DNA of 64,000 nt. It comes from Candidatus Ribeiella danica. Lineage in GTDB: Bacteria; Chloroflexota; Chloroflexia; Chloroflexales; Roseiflexaceae. The stretch is from NCBI GenBank assembly GCA_016717335.1, contig JADKFS010000002.1:248001-312000 (forward strand), given 5' to 3'. The stretch's first letter is position 1. Each line of letters starts with the position of its first letter. The notes under the pieces are model-generated. The model searched no databases, was not told where the DNA came from, and worked only from the letters and a program-made list of their open reading frames with translations. This document shows, piece after piece, positions 23,793 to 31,612 of the stretch. The translations under genes and the position numbers were made by a program.

Positions 23793-26447
23793 ATGCGGCT
23801 CTCGCAAGCGCTCTACTGCACTGAGACCAGCACCAACTCCAGCTATGCCGGGCCGGGAACGACGCTGATGAACGCGGCCACGGCGACGCAGCAGCAGCCT
23901 GACAGCCTGTTCCAGCGCAGCTACACCTACGATGCGGCCGATACTGTCGCCACCATCACCGATCCGCAATGGCCGCAGACCCAGCACGTTGCCTACGACG
24001 AGCGCGATCGGCTGGTCCACGCCTGGACCACCGCGACAACAGCCGGGATGCCCGGCGCGCTGGCCGCCGGCCCGACCAACACGCCGGCCGTGCCCACCAG
24101 CACGCTGACCAACACGCCGGCAGGCCCCACCAACACGCCCACCGCGACGCCCAGCGCCGGCGCGCGGATCAAGGACAGTACCTTCGAGGGCGGCAGCCTG
24201 ACCGACCCCACCACTGGCGTGGACAGCACCAGCGGCACGGTGAATCTGGAAACACAAGCGCCGCTCAAGGGCAGCTTCAGCGCCACCATCCCGCTCACCA
24301 GCACCGGGTACCTGAACGAGAGCTTCAGCGGGGTGGACGAGCTGTTCGTGTCGTTCTACCTGCGCGCGGCCAGCTTCCCGGCCACGGCGCGCATCGCGCA
24401 GATCGCCAACGGCGGCACGACCGTGGGGGCAATCTATCTGACCAGCAGCGGCACGCTGCAGCTCAAGAACGGCTCGACCACGCTCGGGACAAGCAGCACG
24501 CTGACGGCCGGCACGCTCTACCGCGTCGGTATCCACCAGAAGAAGGGCGCGGGCGGCGACGCGGTGCTGGAGGCCTACCTGGCGAGTGGCGACGCGACGT
24601 TCGGCGCGGCGTTCGCCGGCAGTGCCAGCCAGAGCTTCACCAGCCAGGCGACCAAGCTGGTGCTGGGCGCGACCAACGGGAACGCGGTGGCCGCGACGTT
24701 CGACGACCTCCGGCTGGATAGCGCGGCGATGCCCGGCCCCTCGGGCGGCGGCACGCCCACCGCGACCCCGACCAACACGCCGGCCGGCCCGACCAGCACG
24801 CCGACCAGCACGCCGACCAGCACCCCAAGCAGCACGCCGGGAGGGCCGACCGCCACGCCGACCCGCACGGCGACGCGGACGCCGACCAGCACGCCGAGCA
24901 GCACGCCGGGTGGCGCAACCGCCACGGCCACCGCCACCCCGACCAGCACGCCGATCAGTGCGCCCGCATCCTACGACGAGATCTCCACCTACGACCCGCT
25001 CGGCAACCTCACCAGCAAGGCCGGCGTGACCTATAGCTACGGCGCGCAGAGCGCCAGCTGCGCGGACGGCGCGCTCGCCAAAGCCCATGCCGTGGTGCGG
25101 GTCGGCGCGGACAGCTCCTGCTACGACGCGAACGGCAACCTGGTCAGCGGCGGCGGGCGCACGTACACCTGGACCGCCGACAACCGGCCGGCCACGGTGA
25201 GCTACGCGGGCGGGACAGAGAGCTATCTGTACGACGCGGATGGCGAGCGCGTGGCCAAGACCGTCACCGTCGGCACCACGACCACCACCACGGTGTACTT
25301 CCAGGGGCTGTGGGAGCAGACCACCAGCGGCGCGCGGACGCTGTACTACACCTTCAACGGGCAGGTGGTGGCCATGCGCACCAGCGCGGGCGTGGCCTAC
25401 CTGCACGGCGATCACCTGGGCAGCGTCAGCCTGGCGACGGACAGCGCGGGCGGCGTGGTCAGCCGGCAGGACTTCGACCCGTGGGGCGCGGTGCGCAGCG
25501 GCGGCGTGCGCCAAACCAGCCTGAACTACACCGGCCAGCGATTGGACGGCAGCGGGCTGCTGTATTATCATGCGCGTTATTATGACCCAGGGGTGACCAG
25601 GTTTGTAAGTGCGGATAGCATCATCCCTGGCCAGAGCGACAAGGCTGGTACCCCGAATCCGCAAGATCTCAATCGTTACAGCTACGGAGAGAACAATCCT
25701 GTCAAAAACACCGATCCGACTGGGCACTGTGTACCGTGGTGCACCGCGCTCGCCGGAGCAGTGATCGGAGCAGGAATCGCCTACGGTGCGCAAGTGTACA
25801 ACAACTATCAATCTGGCATGAGCTTGAGCCAAGCGGCGACAAGCAACATCAATATCGCCGCGATTGCGACCGGCGCCGTGGCTGGTGCGGTGGTTGGTGG
25901 TACGCTTGGTGTTGCCTCAACCGGCGCCATTACCGGCTACACCGTCGGAACTGCTGTCGAAATGGGCGCACTTGGTTCAGCCACCAACATGGCCGGTAAT
26001 GCACTTGGGCAATATGCGTCCTCAGGCACGGTTAACGCGACTGATGTTGCCGTTGCGGGAGTTGTGGGTTTTGCCGCAGGAGCGGCTGCCCCTGTAGTCG
26101 GTGCAACAGCGGTTGGGAGTTTGGCAGGTGGATACGCTGGATCGGTTGGACTAGGTGCTGCCGCAAATTCAGCACAGTATGTTGCGACACAGTCGATCAA
26201 AGGTGATCAGATAACAGGTATGGGTCTTGCCATCAATGCAATCAGCGGTGGTGCCGGCGGGCTTCTGGGTGGCCCGACGAGCACGGTGCCGAGAGCGTTG
26301 TCGTTTGATACTGCGGCGAAAGGCCTATCTCGCTCCTTGAATGCACAGGATTTTCTGCGCGCAAATGTCACCCGAGCTGGGTTGACACGCGGTTTGCTTA
26401 GTGGCGCGGCCTCCAACTGGAATTACGACCAGTATATGGCTAGGTGA
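23793..26447 (+). CDS. 5'-truncated RHS protein with glycine-rich hydrophobic tip
   Basis: Homology to the first RHS gene begins at SLFQRSYTYDAADTVATITD (about 23909). ATG 23793 is the best in-frame start; sequence upstream is antisense of another gene. Order: RHS repeat piece (about 38-80), Thr-Pro linker, concanavalin-like module (about 124-314), Thr-Pro linker, RHS core (about 395-610), YYDPGVTRFVSAD and NPVKNTDPTGH, then a tip of about 245 residues. The tip is rich in Gly/Ala hydrophobic segments (AIATGAVAGAVVGGTLGVAS, GVVGFAAGAAAPVVGATAVG) and ends NWNYDQYMAR. It could be membrane-inserting; no family recognised. The stop overlaps the start of a small membrane protein gene. Confidence 0.8.
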   Translation: MRLSQALYCTETSTNSSYAGPGTTLMNAATATQQQPDSLFQRSYTYDAADTVATITDPQWPQTQHVAYDERDRLVHAWTTATTAGMPGALAAGPTNTPAVPTSTLTNTPAGPTNTPTATPSAGARIKDSTFEGGSLTDPTTGVDSTSGTVNLETQAPLKGSFSATIPLTSTGYLNESFSGVDELFVSFYLRAASFPATARIAQIANGGTTVGAIYLTSSGTLQLKNGSTTLGTSSTLTAGTLYRVGIHQKKGAGGDAVLEAYLASGDATFGAAFAGSASQSFTSQATKLVLGATNGNAVAATFDDLRLDSAAMPGPSGGGTPTATPTNTPAGPTSTPTSTPTSTPSSTPGGPTATPTRTATRTPTSTPSSTPGGATATATATPTSTPISAPASYDEISTYDPLGNLTSKAGVTYSYGAQSASCADGALAKAHAVVRVGADSSCYDANGNLVSGGGRTYTWTADNRPATVSYAGGTESYLYDADGERVAKTVTVGTTTTTTVYFQGLWEQTTSGARTLYYTFNGQVVAMRTSAGVAYLHGDHLGSVSLATDSAGGVVSRQDFDPWGAVRSGGVRQTSLNYTGQRLDGSGLLYYHARYYDPGVTRFVSADSIIPGQSDKAGTPNPQDLNRYSYGENNPVKNTDPTGHCVPWCTALAGAVIGAGIAYGAQVYNNYQSGMSLSQAATSNINIAAIATGAVAGAVVGGTLGVASTGAITGYTVGTAVEMGALGSATNMAGNALGQYASSGTVNATDVAVAGVVGFAAGAAAPVVGATAVGSLAGGYAGSVGLGAAANSAQYVATQSIKGDQITGMGLAINAISGGAGGLLGGPTSTVPRALSFDTAAKGLSRSLNAQDFLRANVTRAGLTRGLLSGAASNWNYDQYMAR
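24166..25620. repeat. Fourth concanavalin module and third RHS core copy
   Basis: 24166-24735 repeats the concanavalin-like module. 24976-25620 is nearly identical to 12316-12960 and 20236-20870, the RHS core of the other two genes. The tips that follow share nothing. Confidence 0.85.
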
Positions 26448-26656
26448 ACGTTATGGTCTGGACGCCGGAACCGTGGCTGGGGTTCATGATGCTGGTAGCT
26501 TTAGGAAGCGTCTTTATCTTCCTTGGATGCATCCCTTTGCTGCCGGGATATAAGGCAGCGCGTAAGCAGGACCCGACTCACTGGGTATCATATGTAGGAA
26601 GTGTCATAATGGGCATTATAGTAATCTTATGGGCCTGTAAACGCCACTTCGGTTAA
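26444..26656 (+). CDS. Two-helix membrane protein, candidate immunity protein
   Basis: Seventy residues if GTG 26444 is used (overlap GTGA with the RHS stop). ATG 26453 is an alternative with AGGTGA as ribosome site. Two spans: GFMMLVALGSVFIFLGCIPL and YVGSVIMGIIVILWACKRHF. Position and coupling suggest immunity against the hydrophobic tip upstream. Confidence 0.65.
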   Translation: MNVMVWTPEPWLGFMMLVALGSVFIFLGCIPLLPGYKAARKQDPTHWVSYVGSVIMGIIVILWACKRHFG

Positions 26657-26659
26657 TAG

Positions 26660-27116
26660 CTAGTTGATTGCGTTGTGCGCTGCAGTGAGCAAGATGACTT
26701 TGTCCTGCAGCCCGCGGCAGTCGTCGGGGAGGGCGGCGATCATGTGGCGCAGCGTGTCGAGCAAAATAGGCGCTTTGCCCTGCGGTGCCACGCCCTTCTC
26801 GCGGCGAATGCCGCGCATGGCCCGCTCGACCTCCGGGTCTTTGGTTGGTAAGGGATGGCGGGCCTGCTTGTGGTAGTAGCTGATGCTGGCCAGGCGGCGC
26901 TCGATCGTCGATACGGAGTAGCGGTCGACCAAAGCGACGACGTAGCAGGATGGTTTCGGGCGCGGCAGGAAGCGAGCGGCGACCGTGTTCGGTACACCAG
27001 GCGGTGAAGTGCTTCCAATCGGCGGCGTAGTTCTGGAGGGTGTGCGCGGCGTGGCTGTGGACCGTGTAGTTGCGGGCGCGAGTGAGCAGGGCGTCGAGAT
27101 CGACATTGGACATCAT
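26660..27116 (-). pseudogene. Tyrosine recombinase remnant 3 (frameshifted, truncated)
   Basis: Reversed copy starting MSNVDLDALLTRARNYTVHS. After PAAPETIL (about 26945) one base is missing relative to remnant 1, and the homologous sequence continues in another frame as CYVVALVDRYSVSTIERRLA. It ends after LQDKVILLTAAHNAIN at 26660, before the catalytic domain. It lies back to back with the membrane immunity gene at 26656. Confidence 0.85.
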
Positions 27117-27118
27117 GG

Positions 27119-27148
27119 CACCTCGATTGACTATGCGAATACGAGGTG
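27119..27148. repeat. Inverted repeat upstream of integrase remnant 3
   Basis: Arms CACCTCG and CGAGGTG with a 16-base spacer, just upstream of the reversed integrase start. Same element as at 14191 and 22500. Confidence 0.7.
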
Positions 27149-27270
27149 GGCCACGATATAGCATTCCTATCAGAGTTGTGAAGCTGCCGCAGGCTAGACT
27201 GCTTCCTAATGCGGCATCTGGCTAGGTGGACTTAGCGTGGTTTACGACTGACGTAGGATTGCTATAGAAG

Positions 27271-27879
27271 CTATTGACAACAACCTTGCATACTCACCGC
27301 CAAGCTATTCAAAAGCTCAGTTGCACGTTCACGCTCACAAGTTGATTGCGCTGTAGCCACCCAGTTGTTCAGCAATTCACAAAACTTTTGTCGAGAGTCT
27401 GCACAAAAATCATTCATATCAAATCGATAAGCCCAAGAATCTTTGGCATCCGATAATGAAATCTCACCGCTCCCATGATTGCAACCAATGACTATGTCAG
27501 GGAGTTTTACACCAAAAAAAGCGGTTGAGATAGAGTGTCTTCGACCATACCAATACATAGCTTCATCCCTTTGATATGCCAGCTCTGCATCACTAACTTC
27601 CATACTATATAATCGATTGCCCGCTTCTGCAAGGCTCTCGGTAGGCATAGGGACATATCCCTGAAAAGATAGTTTTTCCTGGCAAAGCGCGCTCTGGTTT
27701 TCAGTAAACCATTCTATGAATTCAGTTATATCCCACTCCAAATTGAAAAGCGTTATTTCTTGTCCATCAACCAGTAGGATTTTAATGACAACATCGCCCC
27801 ACAATTCGGTACATGCGTTCGGACTGTCGGGGTATGGGTTTGGTTTGCGTTCCAAATTGAGCCGAAGTTTATTCTTCAT
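27271..27879 (-). CDS. Candidate immunity protein for orphan RHS tip (27271 cassette)
   Basis: 202 residues from ATG 27879, overlapping the toxin stop (ATGA). AT-rich compared with the island backbone. Motifs include LFNLEWDITEFIEWFTENQS, RDEAMYWYGRRHSISTAFFG and an acidic middle (DIVIGCNHGSGEISLSDAKD), ending in a Cys-rich MQGCCQ. The size and acidic beta-rich look fit cytosolic immunity proteins; no named family recognised. Its function is inferred from gene order. Confidence 0.65.
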   Translation of the reverse strand: MKNKLRLNLERKPNPYPDSPNACTELWGDVVIKILLVDGQEITLFNLEWDITEFIEWFTENQSALCQEKLSFQGYVPMPTESLAEAGNRLYSMEVSDAELAYQRDEAMYWYGRRHSISTAFFGVKLPDIVIGCNHGSGEISLSDAKDSWAYRFDMNDFCADSRQKFCELLNNWVATAQSTCERERATELLNSLAVSMQGCCQ

Positions 27880-28640
27880 TTATCATAATCTCCTTTTCTA
27901 TAACGATTATACTGTGATTCCGTAATGGTCTTATCATCCTTCCATTGTTTCAACACGGATGGGGGTATACCTTGTTTTGGGTTAGTTTCACCCTCAAGTG
28001 GATAACCATGCCAACCTGTATTATCATCTCCCTTAAAGACGTACGGTTTACCATTATAGTATCCATATCGCTGCTTGCCCACTTGGATTGTATTCTTGTC
28101 GTTTAGTACCTGTTCAGCAGTTTCCCTGTCCAGATCCATTTGACCGACAGGATCGCCTTTATTGTCAGGATGCGCATCTCTTATCTGACCATCAGGATAT
28201 CCATCACCGTGTTTATTATTACCGACATATCTATGTCTATCTGCAGTCGATGATACATCCTCGTTCGCATTGGTTTCAGCTGTAAATCCCGGTATCGACC
28301 AATCCGTCCAATCATAATCACTCCATCGTATTCCCGACCGTGGCGATGAGGAAACGGCTATCAATGTACCTGCAACCAGGATCGCTCCACCGCCGATGAC
28401 CACAATACAAGCCAGTGTGTCGAGACCTGCGAGGATGCCAATGCAGTGCCCAGTAGGATCAGTGTACTTGACTGGGTTGTTTAGGGCATACGCGTAGCGA
28501 TTCAGGTTCTGCGGATTGTCAGGGCCATTGCTCTGCCCGTCTGGCCCGATTGAGAGACCTGTCGCCCCCGGCACCATCGTATCCGCGCTAACAAACCGCG
28601 CCAGCGCTGGGTCATAATACCGCGCATGATAGCAGAGTAG
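27876..28640 (-). CDS. Orphan RHS C-terminal tip (GWHGYPLEG type)
   Basis: Frame begins in LLCYHARYYDPALARFVSAD (about 28640) and passes NRYAYALNNPVKYTDPTGH. One membrane-like segment (TLACIVVIGGGAILVAGTLI) follows, then an AT-rich toxin region with KHGDGYPDGQIRDAHPDNKG. The end reads GDDNTGWHGYPLEGETNPKQ and SQYNRYRKGDYDK. The basic, Tyr/Lys-rich end suggests a nucleic-acid-acting toxin, but no family was recognised. The upstream RHS backbone is absent. Confidence 0.7.
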   Translation of the reverse strand, partial: LLCYHARYYDPALARFVSADTMVPGATGLSIGPDGQSNGPDNPQNLNRYAYALNNPVKYTDPTGHCIGILAGLDTLACIVVIGGGAILVAGTLIAVSSSPRSGIRWSDYDWTDWSIPGFTAETNANEDVSSTADRHRYVGNNKHGDGYPDGQIRDAHPDNKGDPVGQMDLDRETAEQVLNDKNTIQVGKQRYGYYNGKPYVFKGDDNTGWHGYPLEGETNPKQGIPPSVLKQWKDDKTITESQYNRYRKGDYDK

Positions 28641-28690
28641 CGGCACGGACGCCACCGCGTACTGTGGCAATGGGCTCCGCGGGCTCCGCA

Positions 28691-28719
28691 TTGGCGTCGC
28701 GTGCGGCCAATGGTATACT
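28691..28719 (+). promoter_or_regulatory. Promoter candidate of the MNT/HEPN operon
   Basis: TTGGCG at 28691 and TATACT at 28714 are 17 bases apart. The start codon is at 28757, after an ACCGGAGG ribosome site. Confidence 0.55.
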
Positions 28720-28756
28720 ATCCGTATGACCTGTCGGACAGCGACCGGAGGTACCT

Positions 28757-29074
28757 ATGTCCGCCGTCTCCTTGCCAGCCGATTGGCCCGTCATGCGCTA
28801 TATTGCGACCCTCCGCCGGCATCGGCGCCTGCTGGCCAAGCGCTATCACATTGCGTCGTTGGGGGTCTTCGGCTCCTACGTCCGCAACGAGCAGCACGAC
28901 GGGAGCGATCTCGATCTGCTCGTGACCTTCACCCAAACTCCGAGCCTATTCACCCTCGTGGCGCTGCAAGAAGAGCTGCATGATCTGCTCGGGACGCCGG
29001 TGGACCTGGTGCTCAAGGCGAGCCTCAAGCCGCGCATCGGCCAGCGGATTCTGCACGAGGTGGTCGAGATATGA
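28757..29074 (+). CDS. mntA: MNT-type minimal nucleotidyltransferase antitoxin
   Basis: 105 residues. The core GVFGSYVRNEQHDGSDLDLL has the GS-x10-DxD signature of minimal nucleotidyltransferases. The next block, PVDLVLKASLKPRIGQRILH, is typical of MntA, which neutralises HEPN ribonuclease toxins by adding nucleotides to them. Its stop overlaps the start of a HEPN gene (ATGA). In this window the toxin gene is cut off after 12 codons, so the antitoxin is an orphan. Confidence 0.88.
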   Translation: MSAVSLPADWPVMRYIATLRRHRRLLAKRYHIASLGVFGSYVRNEQHDGSDLDLLVTFTQTPSLFTLVALQEELHDLLGTPVDLVLKASLKPRIGQRILHEVVEI

Positions 29075-29106
29075 GCTATCAGCGCGATATCCTCGACTAT
29101 CTCACC
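29071..29106 (+). pseudogene. HEPN toxin gene, truncated after 12 codons
   Basis: ATG 29071 overlaps the MntA stop. MSYQRDILDYLT is the normal beginning of a HEPN-MNT partner (such proteins continue with DIxxAI-type helices). At 29105 the sequence changes to the GC-rich element E2, so the catalytic Rx4-6H region is lost. Confidence 0.7.
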
Positions 29107-29300
29107 GCCGGGCATGCGCGTCAAGCACCGCAACCGAGACGGCGTTCCTTTTGGGGTCCGGGGGCGCTAGCCCCGGCCGGGGGGGTGGCGGGGGTGGCGG
29201 CCCACCCCCGCCCGCGGGGGCACGGGGGCCGCGCAGGCCCCCGGCAGCGATGTGGGAAGGAAACGCCCGCGGGGGCACGAGGGCCGAGCAGGCCCCCAGG
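29105..29300 (+). repeat. GC-rich palindromic dispersed element, copy E2
   Basis: Shares GCATGCGCGTCAAGCA, CGAGACGGCGTTCCTTTT and CCCCGGCCGGGG with E1, with only a few differences. It fills the space between the truncated HEPN gene and the S41 gene stop. No gene. Confidence 0.8.
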
Positions 29301-31381
29301 CTAGCGCCCGAGCGCCTGCTCGGCCGCCTGCAGCACCACATCATCCTTCGACAGCACCGTCTTCTGGTCGAGCGGGACGCGCAGGGTCGGCTTGACGCCC
29401 TGGCCCTCAAGGAACAGGCTGCCGTCGGGCAGCTTGAAGCGGCCGGTCGGGAACTGCAGCGAGATGTCCTCCGGCAGCTTGAACTCGCCGCGCGCGACCT
29501 CGGCCTCGACGCCGGCGGTCGGGAGCTGGCCGACGACGACCATGCCCTGCACCTGGCTGAAGCCATAGGCCTCGATCTCGCACGCGCTGTAGCAGTACTG
29601 GTCGACCAGCAGCGCCAGCTTGTCGAATGTATACTGCTCCTCGTACGGCTCGACTTTCTCGGGCGGGCCCTCCGGCTCGAACTTCCCGGTCTTGTCGCTG
29701 TAGTACTCCAGCTGGCCCAGCGGATGACTTTGTTGGTCAAGAAGCCGGCCAGCTTGAGCGGGCTGCCGCCGTAGTTCTCGCGCATGTCGATGATCACCCC
29801 AGCCACCTGGTTGGTCTCGAACGTCTTCAGCGCGCGCTCGAACAGCCGCATGATCAGGCCGAGATCGTCGCTGTTCGAGCTGACTTTGATGTACCCGAGG
29901 CCGGAGGCGAGCACGCGCGCCTGCACCGGCAGCGCCGCCGGGTCGTCGCTGCGCGGCGGGATGCTCGCGAAGTAGCTCTGGTACTCTTCGACAGCTTTCA
30001 GGCGCGCGGTGGCGGGCGCCCGGCCGGGGGTGGCAAACGTGACGCTGGCCGCGGTCCCGACCGGCGCGCGGACCAGGTAGCGCTCCTGGGCGGTGCGCAG
30101 GCCAAAGTCGGTCGAGTACGGCCCCTCGAACGGGCGCACCGCGGCGACCGCCTCGGCGATCGGCTTGCCGTCGAACTGGGTTATCTCCGCGCCGATGGCC
30201 ATGCCGGCCTGCTCGGCCGGGCCGCCCTTGAGCACGAAGGTCACGATGAAGCGCCCGTCGTCGATCAGGCGGCCCGCGAAGCCATAGCCGCCGCCGGCCT
30301 TCTCGCGAAACAGGTCGGACAGGTTCGGGATATCGCCGCCGACGTGCCCGTCGTGAAACTGCAGCGTAAACTCGTGGATCGCCAGGGCCAGCGCCTGCGG
30401 GTCGCGGCGCTGCTCGGCCTCGGCCACGCGCGGCGCGAACTGGCCGTACAGCTCGTCCCAGTTGGGCGCCTTGCCGGCGACGTCATTGAAGGCGTACTCG
30501 ACCCGCAGCTTGTCGACCAGCTGCTTGAAGGCCTCGCTGTACGACAGCTTCGAGTAGTCCTTGATCGTCACATCGTTCGGCTCGTGCAGCGCCAGGTCCT
30601 GCTGCGCCGCCTGGCTGAGCGCGAAGGGCTGCTGGTCGAGGTCGACCGCCGAGTAGCCGGCCGGGATCGGCCCGACCGGGTCGTCGTCGGTGAACAGCTT
30701 GCCGTCGGCGCCGAAGCCGGTCGGGAACTGCTGCTGGGCGTCGGGCGCCCACACGATCAGCTTGCCGCCGATCACCTCATCCTCGTTCTCGGTGTCGTTG
30801 ACGGTGGAGGCCAGGTAGGAGGGCCAGCCGACCGAGCGATCGTCGCCCTCGGAGTACGGGCCGCCGATCAGGTTCGGCCAGTAGGCGGTCACGAAGACCT
30901 GCACGCCGGCATCCTTCCTGCCGTTGTGGTCGACGTCGACGGGCTGGCCGAGCGGCTGGGCGGGCAGCTGCAGGTGGTACTCGCCGCGCTGCGCCTTCTG
31001 GTCGATCTTCATAAAGCCGAGCACCTGCGAGTCGACCGGGATATCCCACTCCTTGTCGCGCTTGACGAAGCCGTACATATCGACCAGCGCGACCATGTGC
31101 TCGACGTAGTAGGTGGTGATGATATCGTTCGTGTAGGCGAACGTGCCGGTGATCAGCTCCGGGCCCTGGCCGGCCAGCGCGACGCCCCCGGCCCGCGGCG
31201 TCGCGGCCGGCGCGTCGGAGGGAGCCGCCTCATCGGCGGTCGGCAGCTGAACGGCGGGGGGCGTGGGCGCGTCGGCCTGCCCGATCGGCGAGATCGAGCA
31301 GGCGGCCAGGCTCAGCAGAGCCAGCAGCGCTATGAGCGGTCGCGGCGTCAGCCAGCCGCGCCATCGGGAACCTCGAGCCAT
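29301..31381 (-). CDS. S41-family C-terminal processing protease, lipoprotein, with frameshift
   Basis: Exported serine protease of the S41 (CtpA/tail-specific) family, about 690 residues if repaired. Signal: PLIALLALLSLAACS, a lipobox. A PDZ-like part (GMAIGAEITQFDGKPIAEAV) precedes the S41 core (VIIDMRENYGGSPLKLAGFL). Near 29720 one base is missing: the frame reads TNKVIRW, whereas the second frame continues LGQLEYYSDK. It then carries the catalytic Ser in YCYSACEIEAYGF and ends FPTGRFKLPDGSLFLEGQGV, stop at 29301. Either a pseudogene or a sequencing error. Start ATG 31381, with ATG 31387 as alternative. Confidence 0.8.
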
Positions 31382-31465
31382 GCGCATCCTCTTCCTGCGT
31401 GCGAGCCGGCGATCCGCTGGTGGTGCTCGCGCCGGTAAGTGTACCACGCCTGTGGTGTGGTCGGA

Positions 31466-31580
31466 TCGCCCCACCCCCTGCCTCCTCCCCTTCCAGGGGA
31501 GGGGATATAATCCTGTGGTGCGCTGCTTCGCAGCGCACCACAGCACCACGAATACCCCCTCTCCCGCTGGGAGAGGGGGG
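31466..31580. repeat. Cluster of palindromic hairpins
   Basis: Three hairpins: CCCCTTCCAGGGG-centred at about 31490-31502; GTGGTGCGCTG/CAGCGCACCAC with a 5-base loop at 31515-31541; and CCCCCTCTCCC/GGGAGAGGGGG at 31555-31579. The last type recurs at 49991-50038 and 60783-60810. They may end transcription between the two minus-strand genes. Confidence 0.7.
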
Positions 31581-31612
31581 CAGGGGGGTGAGGGCCAACA
31601 GCACAGCGCAGC

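Noticed and set aside
29627..31438. 603-residue plus-strand frame
   Set aside because: Complement of the S41 protease; high-GC shadow.
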